Counted from the first letter of the stretch, positions 1-7,405 are shown. The stretch: DNA of 9,905 nt from Pseudomonadota bacterium (GCA_021807845.1 JAKBCM010000042.1:1-9905), one strand, 5' to 3'. Notes: generated from the sequence alone by a model not told the origin. A program made the numbers and translations.

Positions 1-50
1 TGAATGATGATACCTAATAACAGCATGCCTAACTTAGTTACTTTACTCAT
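1..50 (-). CDS. 5' end of an unidentified gene (cut by window edge)
   Basis: An ATG at 50-48 reading leftwards has a strong Shine-Dalgarno sequence (GGAGG at 59-55, 4 nt spacing). The 16 complete codons give MSKVTKLGMLLLGIII, a short basic start followed by a hydrophobic run, which fits a signal peptide or a first membrane segment. The rest lies outside the window, so the product cannot be named. A plausible sigma70 promoter sits upstream at 111-83. The gene is divergent from rpmE. Confidence 0.6.
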   Translation of the reverse strand, partial: MSKVTKLGMLLLGIII

Positions 51-82
51 CTATCCTCCAATATGTGATGAGAGCCTCCGTT

Positions 83-111
83 ATACTATGAATTAAGTTT
101 GATTTTATCAA
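83..111 (-). promoter_or_regulatory. Predicted sigma70 promoter of the left-edge gene
   Basis: Read on the minus strand, a -35 TTGATA (111-106) and a -10 TAGTAT (88-83) are separated by 17 bp. They match the consensus hexamers at 5/6 and 4/6 positions. The start codon at 50 lies about 30 nt past the -10, a normal leader length. Confidence 0.5.
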
Positions 112-127
112 CCATTTCTGCTAGTGT
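99..127 (+). promoter_or_regulatory. Possible rpmE promoter, overlapping a small palindrome
   Basis: On the plus strand TTGATT (99-104), 17 bp and TAGTGT (122-127) preceded by TGC could form a weak promoter with an extended -10. The -35 sits inside the palindrome TTGAT-TTT-ATCAA (99-111), which also contains the -35 of the divergent gene. One protein bound there could affect both directions. The hexamer match is poor, so the promoter could lie elsewhere in 51-208. Confidence 0.3.
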
Positions 128-157
128 TACGCGTTATTTAATTATCAAGAACATGGT

Positions 158-175
158 ACCTAACCCTGATTAGGT
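158..175 (+). promoter_or_regulatory. Hairpin in the rpmE leader
   Basis: A perfect 6-bp inverted repeat, ACCTAA (158-163) and TTAGGT (170-175), flanks a 6-nt loop 20 nt upstream of the likely ribosome binding site of rpmE. No T-tract follows, so it is not an intrinsic terminator. Autogenous translational control of bL31 through its mRNA leader is known in E. coli; whether this hairpin serves that role is inference. Confidence 0.35.
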
Positions 176-208
176 GGCGATGTTCGTTAGAAATAAGAGA
201 GTCGTATT

Positions 209-433
209 ATGAAAACTTCGATCCATCCTGAGTATAAAAGCATAAACGTGACCTGTAGTTGTGGCAATGTATTTGAAACCAGTTCAACCTTGTGTGAAGA
301 TTTGAGCATCGAAGTATGTGCCAATTGCCATCCTTTTTACACCGGCAAGCAAAAATTAGTGGATACAGGTGGTCGGGTACAAAAATTCCGTGATAGATAT
401 AAAACGCGCGGTAAAAAAGAGGCTGATGCATAA
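209..433 (+). CDS. rpmE: 50S ribosomal protein L31 (bL31), zinc-binding C+ form
   Basis: The 74-residue product is bL31, a small protein of the large ribosomal subunit at the central protuberance that helps bridge to the 30S head. The family opening (MK..IHPEY) and the block [20 protein letters not shown] are present. Cys16, Cys18, Cys37 and Cys40 form the CxC...CxxC zinc site, so this is the zinc-containing C+ type rather than the zinc-free paralogue made under zinc starvation. The length is close to the 70 residues of the E. coli protein, with a basic tail ([12 protein letters not shown]). The ATG has a purine-rich ribosome site (AAGAGA, 195-200). The gene appears monocistronic, because a strong intrinsic terminator follows at 492-519. 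Confidence 0.96.
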   Translation: MKTSIHPEYKSINVTCSCGNVFETSSTLCEDLSIEVCANCHPFYTGKQKLVDTGGRVQKFRDRYKTRGKKEADA

Positions 434-491
434 TTTTTTTTGCTTTCTTTGAAATAAAATAATCGTAATAAAATCAATGCAATAACCTAAT

Positions 492-519
492 GGCGCATTA
501 ATAATGCGCCTTTTTTTTT
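492..519 (+). terminator. Intrinsic terminator after rpmE
   Basis: GGCGCAT (492-498) pairs with ATGCGCC (504-510) around the loop TAATA, followed directly by nine T residues (511-519). The GC-rich stem plus T-tract on the plus strand is a textbook rho-independent terminator. It separates rpmE from the malic enzyme gene. Confidence 0.93.
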
Positions 520-560
520 CAAAATGGCTGTTCATTGAGTGAAATTTTCTATATGATTTT

Positions 561-589
561 TTGAAAGTATCACCATCACCGAGTAAAAT
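561..589 (+). promoter_or_regulatory. Predicted sigma70 promoter of the malic enzyme gene
   Basis: TTGAAA (561-566) and TAAAAT (584-589) are separated by exactly 17 bp, and each hexamer differs from consensus at one position. Transcription would start near 596, leaving a leader of about 30 nt before the TTG start at 627. It lies just downstream of the rpmE terminator, as expected for a new transcription unit. Confidence 0.65.
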
Positions 590-626
590 TTTTTTAAAGG
601 TTTGATGCATTAAGAGGACATTCACT

Positions 627-1865
627 TTGGATGAAGAGGTATTGAAACAACGTGCTTTGCATTACCATGAGTTTCCTACACCAGGAAAACTCGGGGTTCA
701 TGTGACAAAGCCGACAAACTCTCAAGATGATTTATCTCTTGCTTATTCTCCTGGAGTAGCAGAGCCTGTGCTTTCTATTGCTGAAAATCCAGATCATGTT
801 TATCGATTCACTTCAAAAGGCAATCTGATTGCTGTGATTTCTAATGGTACCGCAGTTCTGGGTTTAGGGGATGTGGGCCCATTAGCAAGCAAACCAGTGA
901 TGGAAGGTAAAGCCGTTTTATTCAAACAGTTTGCTGATATTGATGTGTTTGATATAGAGATTGATACACAAGATACTGACGCCTTCATTTCAACGGTAAA
1001 AAATATCTCGCCTACGTTTGGTGGTATCAATCTAGAAGACATTAAGGCACCGGAGTGTTTTGTTATTGAGCAAGCGTTGATGAGCCAATTGCAAATTCCA
1101 GTGTTCCATGATGACCAACATGGCACCGCTATTGTGGTTGCGGCAGGACTTTTAAACGCGCTTGAATTACAACATAAAAAGCTACAAGATGCACGCATTG
1201 TATGTATTGGGGCAGGTTCTGCAGGGATTGCTTCTATGCGACTACTGGCTGCATTAGGCGCTGATATGCAAAATATGCTCTTGTTAGATAGCAAGGGAGT
1301 GATTCATTCTGGGCGTGATGATTTAAATACTTATAAGCTCCCTTTTGCAAGAGAAACCCATTGTAGAACCTTAGAAGATGCGATGGTTGATGCTGATGTA
1401 TTTATCGGGGTTGCTAAACCTGATTTATTGAATGTACCATTATTGCAGTCAATGGCTCCAAAACCTATTATATTTGCTCTCTCTAATCCTAATCCTGAAA
1501 TTAGGCCAGAATTGGCCATACAAGCTCGTGAGGATCTCATTATTGCTACGGGTCGAAGTGACTATCCGAACCAAGTCAACAATGTTTTGTGTTTTCCTTA
1601 TATTTTTAGAGGAGCACTTGATGTACGCGCTACGGCTATCAATCAAGCCATGCAAATAGCTGCTGTTGATGCGATTAGAATGTTAGTGCATGATCCCGTT
1701 CCTAAAGAAGTCATCGCCAATTATCCTGGAGTTAGTCATTGGGATTTTGGTGCGCATTATATTTTACCAAAACCGATAGATCCTCGGTTACGCGAGAGGG
1801 TGCCGGTTGCTGTTGCAAATGCAGCGATAGCGAGTGGAGTCAGTCGGACTGCTACTTATTTATAA
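627..1865 (+). CDS. NAD(P)-dependent malic enzyme, short form
   Basis: This cytoplasmic enzyme oxidatively decarboxylates malate to pyruvate, linking the TCA cycle to pyruvate and supplying NAD(P)H. The N-terminal malic domain holds AYSPGVAEP (catalytic Tyr40), MEGKAVLFK (Lys95, general base), the metal-site segment around Glu137-Asp138, and HDDQHGTA (161-168, including Asp162). A Rossmann NAD(P) domain follows, with GAGSAG (195-200) and LSNPNPEI (285-292). At 412 residues it is the short type and lacks the phosphotransacetylase-like half of E. coli MaeB. Cofactor preference cannot be read with confidence. The start is TTG: AAGAGGA (612-618) stands 8 nt upstream, and the ATG at 631 is out of frame. 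No terminator separates it from the MFS gene 49 nt downstream, so the three plus-strand genes probably form an operon. Confidence 0.93.
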   Translation: MDEEVLKQRALHYHEFPTPGKLGVHVTKPTNSQDDLSLAYSPGVAEPVLSIAENPDHVYRFTSKGNLIAVISNGTAVLGLGDVGPLASKPVMEGKAVLFKQFADIDVFDIEIDTQDTDAFISTVKNISPTFGGINLEDIKAPECFVIEQALMSQLQIPVFHDDQHGTAIVVAAGLLNALELQHKKLQDARIVCIGAGSAGIASMRLLAALGADMQNMLLLDSKGVIHSGRDDLNTYKLPFARETHCRTLEDAMVDADVFIGVAKPDLLNVPLLQSMAPKPIIFALSNPNPEIRPELAIQAREDLIIATGRSDYPNQVNNVLCFPYIFRGALDVRATAINQAMQIAAVDAIRMLVHDPVPKEVIANYPGVSHWDFGAHYILPKPIDPRLRERVPVAVANAAIASGVSRTATYL

Positions 1866-1914
1866 GTCTTACACTTTTTCCTAGAACTGAACCTTTTTAG
1901 TTAAGGAGTTCGTT

Positions 1915-3222
1915 TTGTCCATGACCAATAACAAAAAATACCTTTGGGTAGCTTGGATGATTTGTGCGCTTGGCGCTATTTTTTACTCTTATGAGTATTT
2001 CTTGCGGATTTCTCCTAGTGTGATGGAACATGCTTTACGCCAACATTTTAATTTATCAGCTACGGGCTTTGGTTTATTGTCCGCATTTTATTATTACGCT
2101 TATGTCCCTATGCAATTGCCAGTGGGTGTTTTTATGGACCGTTTTGGTCCAAGACGCTTGTTGACTGCCGCGTGCCTTATTTGTGTGGTTGGTACGTTCC
2201 TATTTGCAGATACTTTTTCTTTTAGTGTTGCGGCAGTGGGGCGATTCTTAGTCGGTTTTGGTTCAGCATTCGCTTTTGTGGGCGTTTTAAAACTTGCAAC
2301 CCTTTGGTTACCAGAGGACAAACTGGCTATGGTTGCGGGGCTTGCCACAGCTTTAGGAACAATTGGGGCGATGATTGGGGATAATTTGCTTGGTGAAATG
2401 GTGACTTGGATAGGGTGGCAGCAAACGGTTAATTTCACTGCTATTTTTGGTATTGGGCTCACTGTGGTACTGTGGCTTGGGATCAAAGATCACAAACGAC
2501 ACCAAAAACACAGCGGTACCATCCATAGCTTCAGAAAAAACATGATTGACTTAGGAATCATTGTTCGTAATAAACAAATTTGGATCAATGGAATGTATGG
2601 CTGCTTAGTCTATTTGCCCACCACTGTATTTGCGGAATTATGGGGAATTCCATACTTAAGTCATGCCCATGGTTTGAGTCATGCCAGTGCTAACTTCTGT
2701 AATTCCATCTTATTTTTAGGATTCACCATTGGCGCTCCATCGATGGGATTTATTTCTGATAAATTAAAGCGTCGCAAATTACCCATGTTTGTCGGGGCCG
2801 TGGGTGCTGCCATCATCATGACGATCATTCTCTACGTTCCAGGACTTCATGTTAAAACCATCAGTGTGCTGATGTTTTTCCTAGGATTGTTCTATAGTGT
2901 ACAATCTATTGTATTTGCTGTGGGTCGAGAAGTCAGTCCTTCAGAAGCCGCAGGAACTGCTATTGCAATGACCAATATGGTTGTGATGATTGGTGCGATG
3001 TTTCTCCAACCGTTAGTTGGTCGGTTATTAGACTGGAGCTTAATTAGACGGGAAGCAATGTTAACTACAATTCCCTTTGATAAAATGCAACAGTTCTATA
3101 CTGCTGGTGATTATCAATTTGCTTTGTCAGTGATTCCGATAGGCATTTTGATTGCCGCCGTTTTAACTTTTTTCTTAAAAGAAACCCATGCCCATGCAAG
3201 TATCCATGTTAGAAATAAGTAA
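1915..3222 (+). CDS. MFS permease, first of a tandem pair (Pht/Fpt-like)
   Basis: This 435-residue inner-membrane transporter has the size and hydrophobic pattern of a 12-TM major facilitator protein. MFS motif A is clear between TM2 and TM3 (GVFMDRFGPRRL, from residue 71), with a partial counterpart in the second half (GFISDKLKRRK, from 278). The segment YYYAYVPMQLPVG before motif A resembles the Pht (Legionella) and Fpt (Francisella) transporters, which import amino acids or nucleosides in intracellular pathogens. That subgroup call is from memory of the family and the substrate is unknown. Two starts are possible: TTG at 1915 (6 nt after AAGGAG, 1903-1908) or ATG at 1921 (12 nt after it). 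Spacing favours TTG. The protein ends in a His-rich tail (ETHAHASIH). It is a close paralogue of the next gene. Confidence 0.88.
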   Translation: MSMTNNKKYLWVAWMICALGAIFYSYEYFLRISPSVMEHALRQHFNLSATGFGLLSAFYYYAYVPMQLPVGVFMDRFGPRRLLTAACLICVVGTFLFADTFSFSVAAVGRFLVGFGSAFAFVGVLKLATLWLPEDKLAMVAGLATALGTIGAMIGDNLLGEMVTWIGWQQTVNFTAIFGIGLTVVLWLGIKDHKRHQKHSGTIHSFRKNMIDLGIIVRNKQIWINGMYGCLVYLPTTVFAELWGIPYLSHAHGLSHASANFCNSILFLGFTIGAPSMGFISDKLKRRKLPMFVGAVGAAIIMTIILYVPGLHVKTISVLMFFLGLFYSVQSIVFAVGREVSPSEAAGTAIAMTNMVVMIGAMFLQPLVGRLLDWSLIRREAMLTTIPFDKMQQFYTAGDYQFALSVIPIGILIAAVLTFFLKETHAHASIHVRNK

Positions 3223-4489
3223 GGTTTCTAAGCGAAACCAAATTTTGTTTGGCTCCCTTGTTTGTATAGTGGCCGCACTATTTTATTGCTATGAGTTTAT
3301 CTTGCGGATTATTCCTGGGGCGCTACAAGATGAGCTTACTGCGGCATTTGGTAATATTTCAGCCACAGCTTTCGGTCAGTTATCAGCGGTTTACTACTTT
3401 GCCTACTCCCCAATGCAAATGCCTGTGGGTATGCTGATGGATAGATATGGTCCTCGCAGGCTTTTGTTTTTTGCCTGCTTATGTTGTACCGTAGGCTCAT
3501 TCTTATTTTCTTTCTCGTCTTCGCTCATCATTGCTGGCTCAGGAAGATTTTTAGTGGGTTTCGGCTCATCTTTTGCATTTGTAGGGGTTCTCTCTTTAGC
3601 TCTTTATTGGTTGCCTCGGCAGTTCTTTTCACTTGTTGCGGGACTCATTACCACTTTAGGTATGCTTGGCCTGGTTTATGGTGAAATAAAAATCACAAAA
3701 ATGGCAGACTCTATGGGATTGTCATACGTGTTATCGATGATGGTTGTGATAGGACTGTTGTTGACTGCGTTGATTTTTTTGGTGGTAAGAGATGGTCCAG
3801 GAGAGCATCCCATGAAAACAGAGCCACTGCCTAATTTTTTTCGAAACGTGGTAAAGGTACTGGTATCAAAAGAGGTATGGTTGATTGGTTTTGTGGGTGC
3901 TTGTCTTTATACCTCTTTGTCTGTATTTGGTGAGCTGTGGGGGAAAACATACCTCGAGCATGCGCATCATTTAAGTAAAGTTCAAGCTGCAAAAGCCATT
4001 TCTTGTATGTTTTTGGGTTGGGCTGTCGGTGCACCTATTGCTGGATATTTATCAGATCTGAGTGCGCGTCGGGTATTGCCGCTCGTTGTCGGTGCTATAT
4101 CAGCATTTGTTTGTATCTCCATCATTTTATACTGGCCACACTTGTCTTATACCCCGTTGTGTATTTTGTTATTCCTCTATGGTGTTTTTAGCGGCACTGA
4201 ACTCATTGTGTTTATTATGGCAAAGGAAAATAGTGGTGCAGAATTGTCGAGCACTGTGTTTGCCGCAACGAATATGATAGTGACATTAGGCGGTGTTATT
4301 TTTCAACCATTGGTGGGCAAACTCCTGGACACGTTTGGCAACAATGGTTTGGTAAACGGGGAACATATTTATTCGATTGGTGATTATCAAGCGGCACTGT
4401 CGGTTTTACCCATCTCGCTTCTCGCAGTCATCATTGTTTCATTTTTCTTAAAAGACCATGTGCATGGGCATTTAGCAAAAAACAGCTAA
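3188..4489 (+). CDS. MFS permease, second of a tandem pair (Pht/Fpt-like)
   Basis: This 433-residue 12-TM major facilitator protein is clearly paralogous to its upstream neighbour: FYCYEFILRIIP, FAYSPMQMPVGMLMDRYGPRR (motif A), GRFLVGFGSSFAFVGVL, ATNMIVTLGGVIFQPLVGKLLD and the GDYQAALSVLP segment near the end all have counterparts there. It starts inside the upstream gene. ATGs at 3188, 3194 and 3206 are all in frame, giving overlaps of 35, 29 or 17 nt. None has a strong Shine-Dalgarno sequence, which suggests translational coupling to the first gene, and the exact start is unresolved. Membrane halves are joined by a charged loop near residues 201-220. The C-terminus is again His-rich (KDHVHGHLAKNS). 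The last 18 nt overlap the 3' end of dam on the other strand. Substrate unknown. Confidence 0.88.
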   Translation: MPMQVSMLEISKVSKRNQILFGSLVCIVAALFYCYEFILRIIPGALQDELTAAFGNISATAFGQLSAVYYFAYSPMQMPVGMLMDRYGPRRLLFFACLCCTVGSFLFSFSSSLIIAGSGRFLVGFGSSFAFVGVLSLALYWLPRQFFSLVAGLITTLGMLGLVYGEIKITKMADSMGLSYVLSMMVVIGLLLTALIFLVVRDGPGEHPMKTEPLPNFFRNVVKVLVSKEVWLIGFVGACLYTSLSVFGELWGKTYLEHAHHLSKVQAAKAISCMFLGWAVGAPIAGYLSDLSARRVLPLVVGAISAFVCISIILYWPHLSYTPLCILLFLYGVFSGTELIVFIMAKENSGAELSSTVFAATNMIVTLGGVIFQPLVGKLLDTFGNNGLVNGEHIYSIGDYQAALSVLPISLLAVIIVSFFLKDHVHGHLAKNS

Positions 4490-5281
4490 CAGTTCTTTTG
4501 CGGGTTTTCGATCGTTCTTTTTACAGCTGATGTGTCGCTTGACTGAAAAAGATTGAATGTGACTGTCACGATAATGATAGCGAGTAAAGTCTGTGTCATG
4601 ATTAGAAATAATCACCGTCATTCCTTTGTGAGCGGCGTTTCGTGCTAATTCAGCCAGAATGACTTGCTCAGCTTCGCCAAATTGTGTATCGGTATATGAA
4701 GAAAAATTGCTGCTTTGCTTTATTGGTGCATAAGGTGGGTCGCAGTATATGACATCGCCTGATTTGGCTTTCTTGAATGTTTGACGAAAATCGCTATGGA
4801 TGATGGTCGCTTTCTGACTTTTCTGGTGAAAGGCTTGCATTTCTTTATGAGGAAAATAAGGGATTGCATATCGACCAAATGGCACATTATACCCCCCGGT
4901 TTGATTATATCGACACAAGCCATTATACCCATGCCGGTTTAAATATAAAAACATGGCAGCCCGTTGTCTTTTATTTTGACAAGCATTAAATTGTTGACGA
5001 ATGTCATAGTAAGCAGATGACTCATTATTATCTTTCGTAAAGAAGGATCGGCAATATGAAATGAAATCATCGCCCTCTTGTTGAACTAAATGAAAAAGAT
5101 CAACCAAATCACGATTGGCTTCGCCTAATAAATAATCAGGATAGGACGTATTTAAAAAGACGGCAGCTGATCCAACAAAAGGTTCAATGAGCCTCGAAGA
5201 CGGAGGAAGGGATAGAAGGATATGTTGAAGACAGCGATATTTGTTGCCCGCCCATTTTAAAAAAGGTCGTGTGTTTGACAT
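4472..5281 (-). CDS. dam: DNA adenine methyltransferase, GATC-specific (Dam)
   Basis: This 269-residue enzyme transfers a methyl group from S-adenosylmethionine to N6 of adenine, predicted in GATC. Motifs occur in the alpha-class order: FLKWAGNK (7-14) and EPFVGSAAVFLN (33-44) for AdoMet binding, and the catalytic CDPPY (180-184). The recognition segment LNRHGYNGLCRYN...NVPFGRY keeps Lys9, Tyr119, Asn120, Leu122, Arg124, Pro134 and Tyr138 at the same positions as the DNA-contacting residues I recall for E. coli Dam, which supports GATC specificity. The likely roles are mismatch-repair strand marking, replication timing and gene regulation. The ATG follows the stop of the upstream gene by 6 nt and its AGGA ribosome site overlaps that stop, so translation is probably coupled. 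It is the last gene of the ispB unit, and no restriction endonuclease lies next to it, which fits a solitary methylase. Confidence 0.95.
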   Translation of the reverse strand: MSNTRPFLKWAGNKYRCLQHILLSLPPSSRLIEPFVGSAAVFLNTSYPDYLLGEANRDLVDLFHLVQQEGDDFISYCRSFFTKDNNESSAYYDIRQQFNACQNKRQRAAMFLYLNRHGYNGLCRYNQTGGYNVPFGRYAIPYFPHKEMQAFHQKSQKATIIHSDFRQTFKKAKSGDVIYCDPPYAPIKQSSNFSSYTDTQFGEAEQVILAELARNAAHKGMTVIISNHDTDFTRYHYRDSHIQSFSVKRHISCKKNDRKPAKELLAVFC

Positions 5282-5287
5282 AGAATC

Positions 5288-7405
5288 CTAATCGCTCATT
5301 GTAGGCAACTTTTGGCCTTTTAGAATGCTTGGGATAAATTGAGACAATCGGTACAGTCGAGATTGAGAGATGTTTTGATAAGCCACTTCAAATACTGCCT
5401 CAACATCCACATAATCAACCCAAACTGTTTGTAATCCAACCAATATGCGATAGCCTTGTTCTATATCTTCAGACAACAGTTTATCCATGATTTGGGTGAA
5501 TTTTTCGTCTTTAGCTGCTTTCTCAGCATCAAATCCCAAATAATCGAGTAGAAGGTTATCTGCGAGGTTTTTCAAATCAGAGTGTTGGGTTAATCTTTCA
5601 CCATAGATCTCTAACTCTTCTCCAAATATTTTTTTTGCCTCTTTAATCACCAATTTTTTATTTTGATTGAGAAAGTTGATGATTAATTCATTATTGGTGT
5701 ATTTGCTATTTTGATTTAATAAATCTTCAAACATTTTTTCTAATTTGGTTTTATCCTCTTTTTTCTTTATCATTTTTTCATGAGTAGGATAAAGTTCTTC
5801 TTCTTGCATCTTTAGAACTGCTGTTTGAAAGGCTTTGTTTAGCCAATCCGGAATAGGCAGTAGCCCATCAAAAATTCGGGTGTCAGCACTAATTGAAACT
5901 GGTAATACATCTTTCGGTTCAAATTGTTGTGTGACATCATTCCAAACAGGTTTGCGCTCAACTGCAAGTAATAAAATATGTAAGCCTGTTGGTTTTAAGA
6001 GAGGCGTTTTCGCTTGGGTGTAGCCATATGTTCCAATATTACTCAAATAAACACTGTAGTTTCCTGGTGTAGGCCATGGATGTAAATCATGTGCCCAATC
6101 ATAAAGAATGTTGTCTAGGTGGCTTTTCAGCTCAGGGTGTTCTTTTTCAATTTGTTCACGCTTTTTGTAACAATAAGTCATCATTTGCATGGCTCGTTTG
6201 ATCTTGGCTGATAGCTCATGCGTACTCATGGTATGGCAATCTTTGAAATAAACAGATCCGATATGATCTTCACAATCAGGTATTTTTTCCATGAAAGAAA
6301 CGAAAGCCCCACGACTTTGATACATTTTTTTGAAACTCAAAAAATTGCGAAAGGAAGAATGCTCTGCCAATACACTGCTGACTGCTTGCATCATCAAGAC
6401 CGTCAAAGTTTCACTCGTGTATTTGTTTTCATAAAAACCCAAGGAACTGATGTCAATATTGAATTGGGCAACCATGGTGGGATCACCTGGCGCATTCAAT
6501 TGTGTCATTAGGAATTTTCGAGTTGATGTCATTTCAATTTCACGAATTTCGAGGTTAATCTCCTCATTGATCTCTTCAAGATGAGGTTGAACCTCTGAAT
6601 AAAAATAAGGAACCAATTGAAAGAGCAGTTCCCATTTCTTGCTTGGCGTCATGTGTATTTTTTTGAGCTGCCGCATATGTTTTTCGTGCAGTGCTAATAA
6701 GAAAGCTCCGGTTCCTTGTGGACCTAATAACGAACTCAGTGCGATGGAATATTTGGGTTGCAATGTAAAAGTCGCAATGAGAAGCTCTTCTAGCTCCTGA
6801 AGTTTGTCTACCAACGTGTCTTTGTCTGGTAGGCCAATTTCACCATACAAATCTGCCTCGCAAACATGACGGTGCTCATCAGCCAGGATGATTTCAAACA
6901 GTTCAGGCGCAATATTATTTTGGTAAAAGGTCATAAAAACTTCTTCAACCAAACCTTCACAAATCAAATTCATGACTACCATTCCTACTTTAAGGCAGTC
7001 TTGAGCTCTTACAAAATGACAAATTTTTTCAAGCTGTTCACTATAGGAGGGTGGGGAGGCATAGGGTGCAGATAATAAAAAACTGATTTTAGTAAACACA
7101 ATGGCATGAAAAATTTCATCGACCAATTGTGCGCGCATCCGTTTCTTAAACTCTGGATTTTGCATTTCATCTTCAAATCTCATCGGCAATTGAATACCTA
7201 AGACTTCCAATTGCGCCATCAATGCAAATATATAAAGATACAATAACTTATCGTGCTTTAATTCAAAGGGGAGCCCATTTTTAAAAAGTTGCTCCACCCG
7301 AGTGTTGATGCTTTGTTTTTCTTCATCGGTGATTTTATTCCATCCTTCAAGGATCCATTTTTCTGCACCCCAAGAAGGCTTAAGTAGCGTATCAAGCTCT
7401 AACAT
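5288..7405 (-). CDS. Large protein: ferritin-like diiron domain fused to an E2-like acyltransferase domain
   Basis: I do not recognise this ~705-residue protein as a named gene. The ATG at 7405 has GGAG 5 nt upstream; an in-frame ATG at 7420 has no ribosome site. Counting from 7405, residues ~50-200 are helical and carry Glu67, Glu97-x-x-His100, Glu150 and Glu177-x-x-His180, the full ligand set of a carboxylate-bridged diiron protein, with spacings (30 and 27) normal for ferritin-like oxygenases. Residues ~295-540 resemble the CAT-fold catalytic domain of 2-oxoacid dehydrogenase E2: SNIGTYGY, then a GLHILLLAVERKPVW strand, then SADTRIFDG (506-514). The family HxxxDG is TxxxDG here (Thr509, Asp513). 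No lipoyl domain is present. Residues ~541-705 are Lys/Glu-rich and helical, unassigned. No signal peptide or TM segment is seen. It lies 29 nt after ispB and 6 nt before dam. Domain calls rest on motif reading only. Confidence 0.8.
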   Translation of the reverse strand: MLELDTLLKPSWGAEKWILEGWNKITDEEKQSINTRVEQLFKNGLPFELKHDKLLYLYIFALMAQLEVLGIQLPMRFEDEMQNPEFKKRMRAQLVDEIFHAIVFTKISFLLSAPYASPPSYSEQLEKICHFVRAQDCLKVGMVVMNLICEGLVEEVFMTFYQNNIAPELFEIILADEHRHVCEADLYGEIGLPDKDTLVDKLQELEELLIATFTLQPKYSIALSSLLGPQGTGAFLLALHEKHMRQLKKIHMTPSKKWELLFQLVPYFYSEVQPHLEEINEEINLEIREIEMTSTRKFLMTQLNAPGDPTMVAQFNIDISSLGFYENKYTSETLTVLMMQAVSSVLAEHSSFRNFLSFKKMYQSRGAFVSFMEKIPDCEDHIGSVYFKDCHTMSTHELSAKIKRAMQMMTYCYKKREQIEKEHPELKSHLDNILYDWAHDLHPWPTPGNYSVYLSNIGTYGYTQAKTPLLKPTGLHILLLAVERKPVWNDVTQQFEPKDVLPVSISADTRIFDGLLPIPDWLNKAFQTAVLKMQEEELYPTHEKMIKKKEDKTKLEKMFEDLLNQNSKYTNNELIINFLNQNKKLVIKEAKKIFGEELEIYGERLTQHSDLKNLADNLLLDYLGFDAEKAAKDEKFTQIMDKLLSEDIEQGYRILVGLQTVWVDYVDVEAVFEVAYQNISQSRLYRLSQFIPSILKGQKLPTMSD

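Noticed and set aside
80..92. Zur-box-like sequence (GTTATA-C-TATGAA) upstream of the zinc-binding L31 gene
   Set aside because: Only the left half matches the E. coli Zur consensus well, it overlaps the -10 of the divergent gene, and Zur normally controls the zinc-free L31 paralogue rather than this C+ form.
800..1294. 164-codon open frame on the minus strand inside the malic enzyme gene
   Set aside because: It is the antisense of a gene with clear catalytic motifs; its translation is Ser/Ala/Ile-rich with no recognisable domain, as expected of a shadow frame.
2100..2486. 128-codon minus-strand frame inside the first MFS gene
   Set aside because: Complementary strand of conserved transmembrane coding sequence; composition (Pro/Ser/Thr/Lys) is typical of antisense of a membrane protein.
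4472..5281. Dam as part of a restriction-modification system
   Set aside because: No endonuclease gene is adjacent; neighbours are a permease and the ispB unit, and the sequence matches solitary Dam-type recognition residues.
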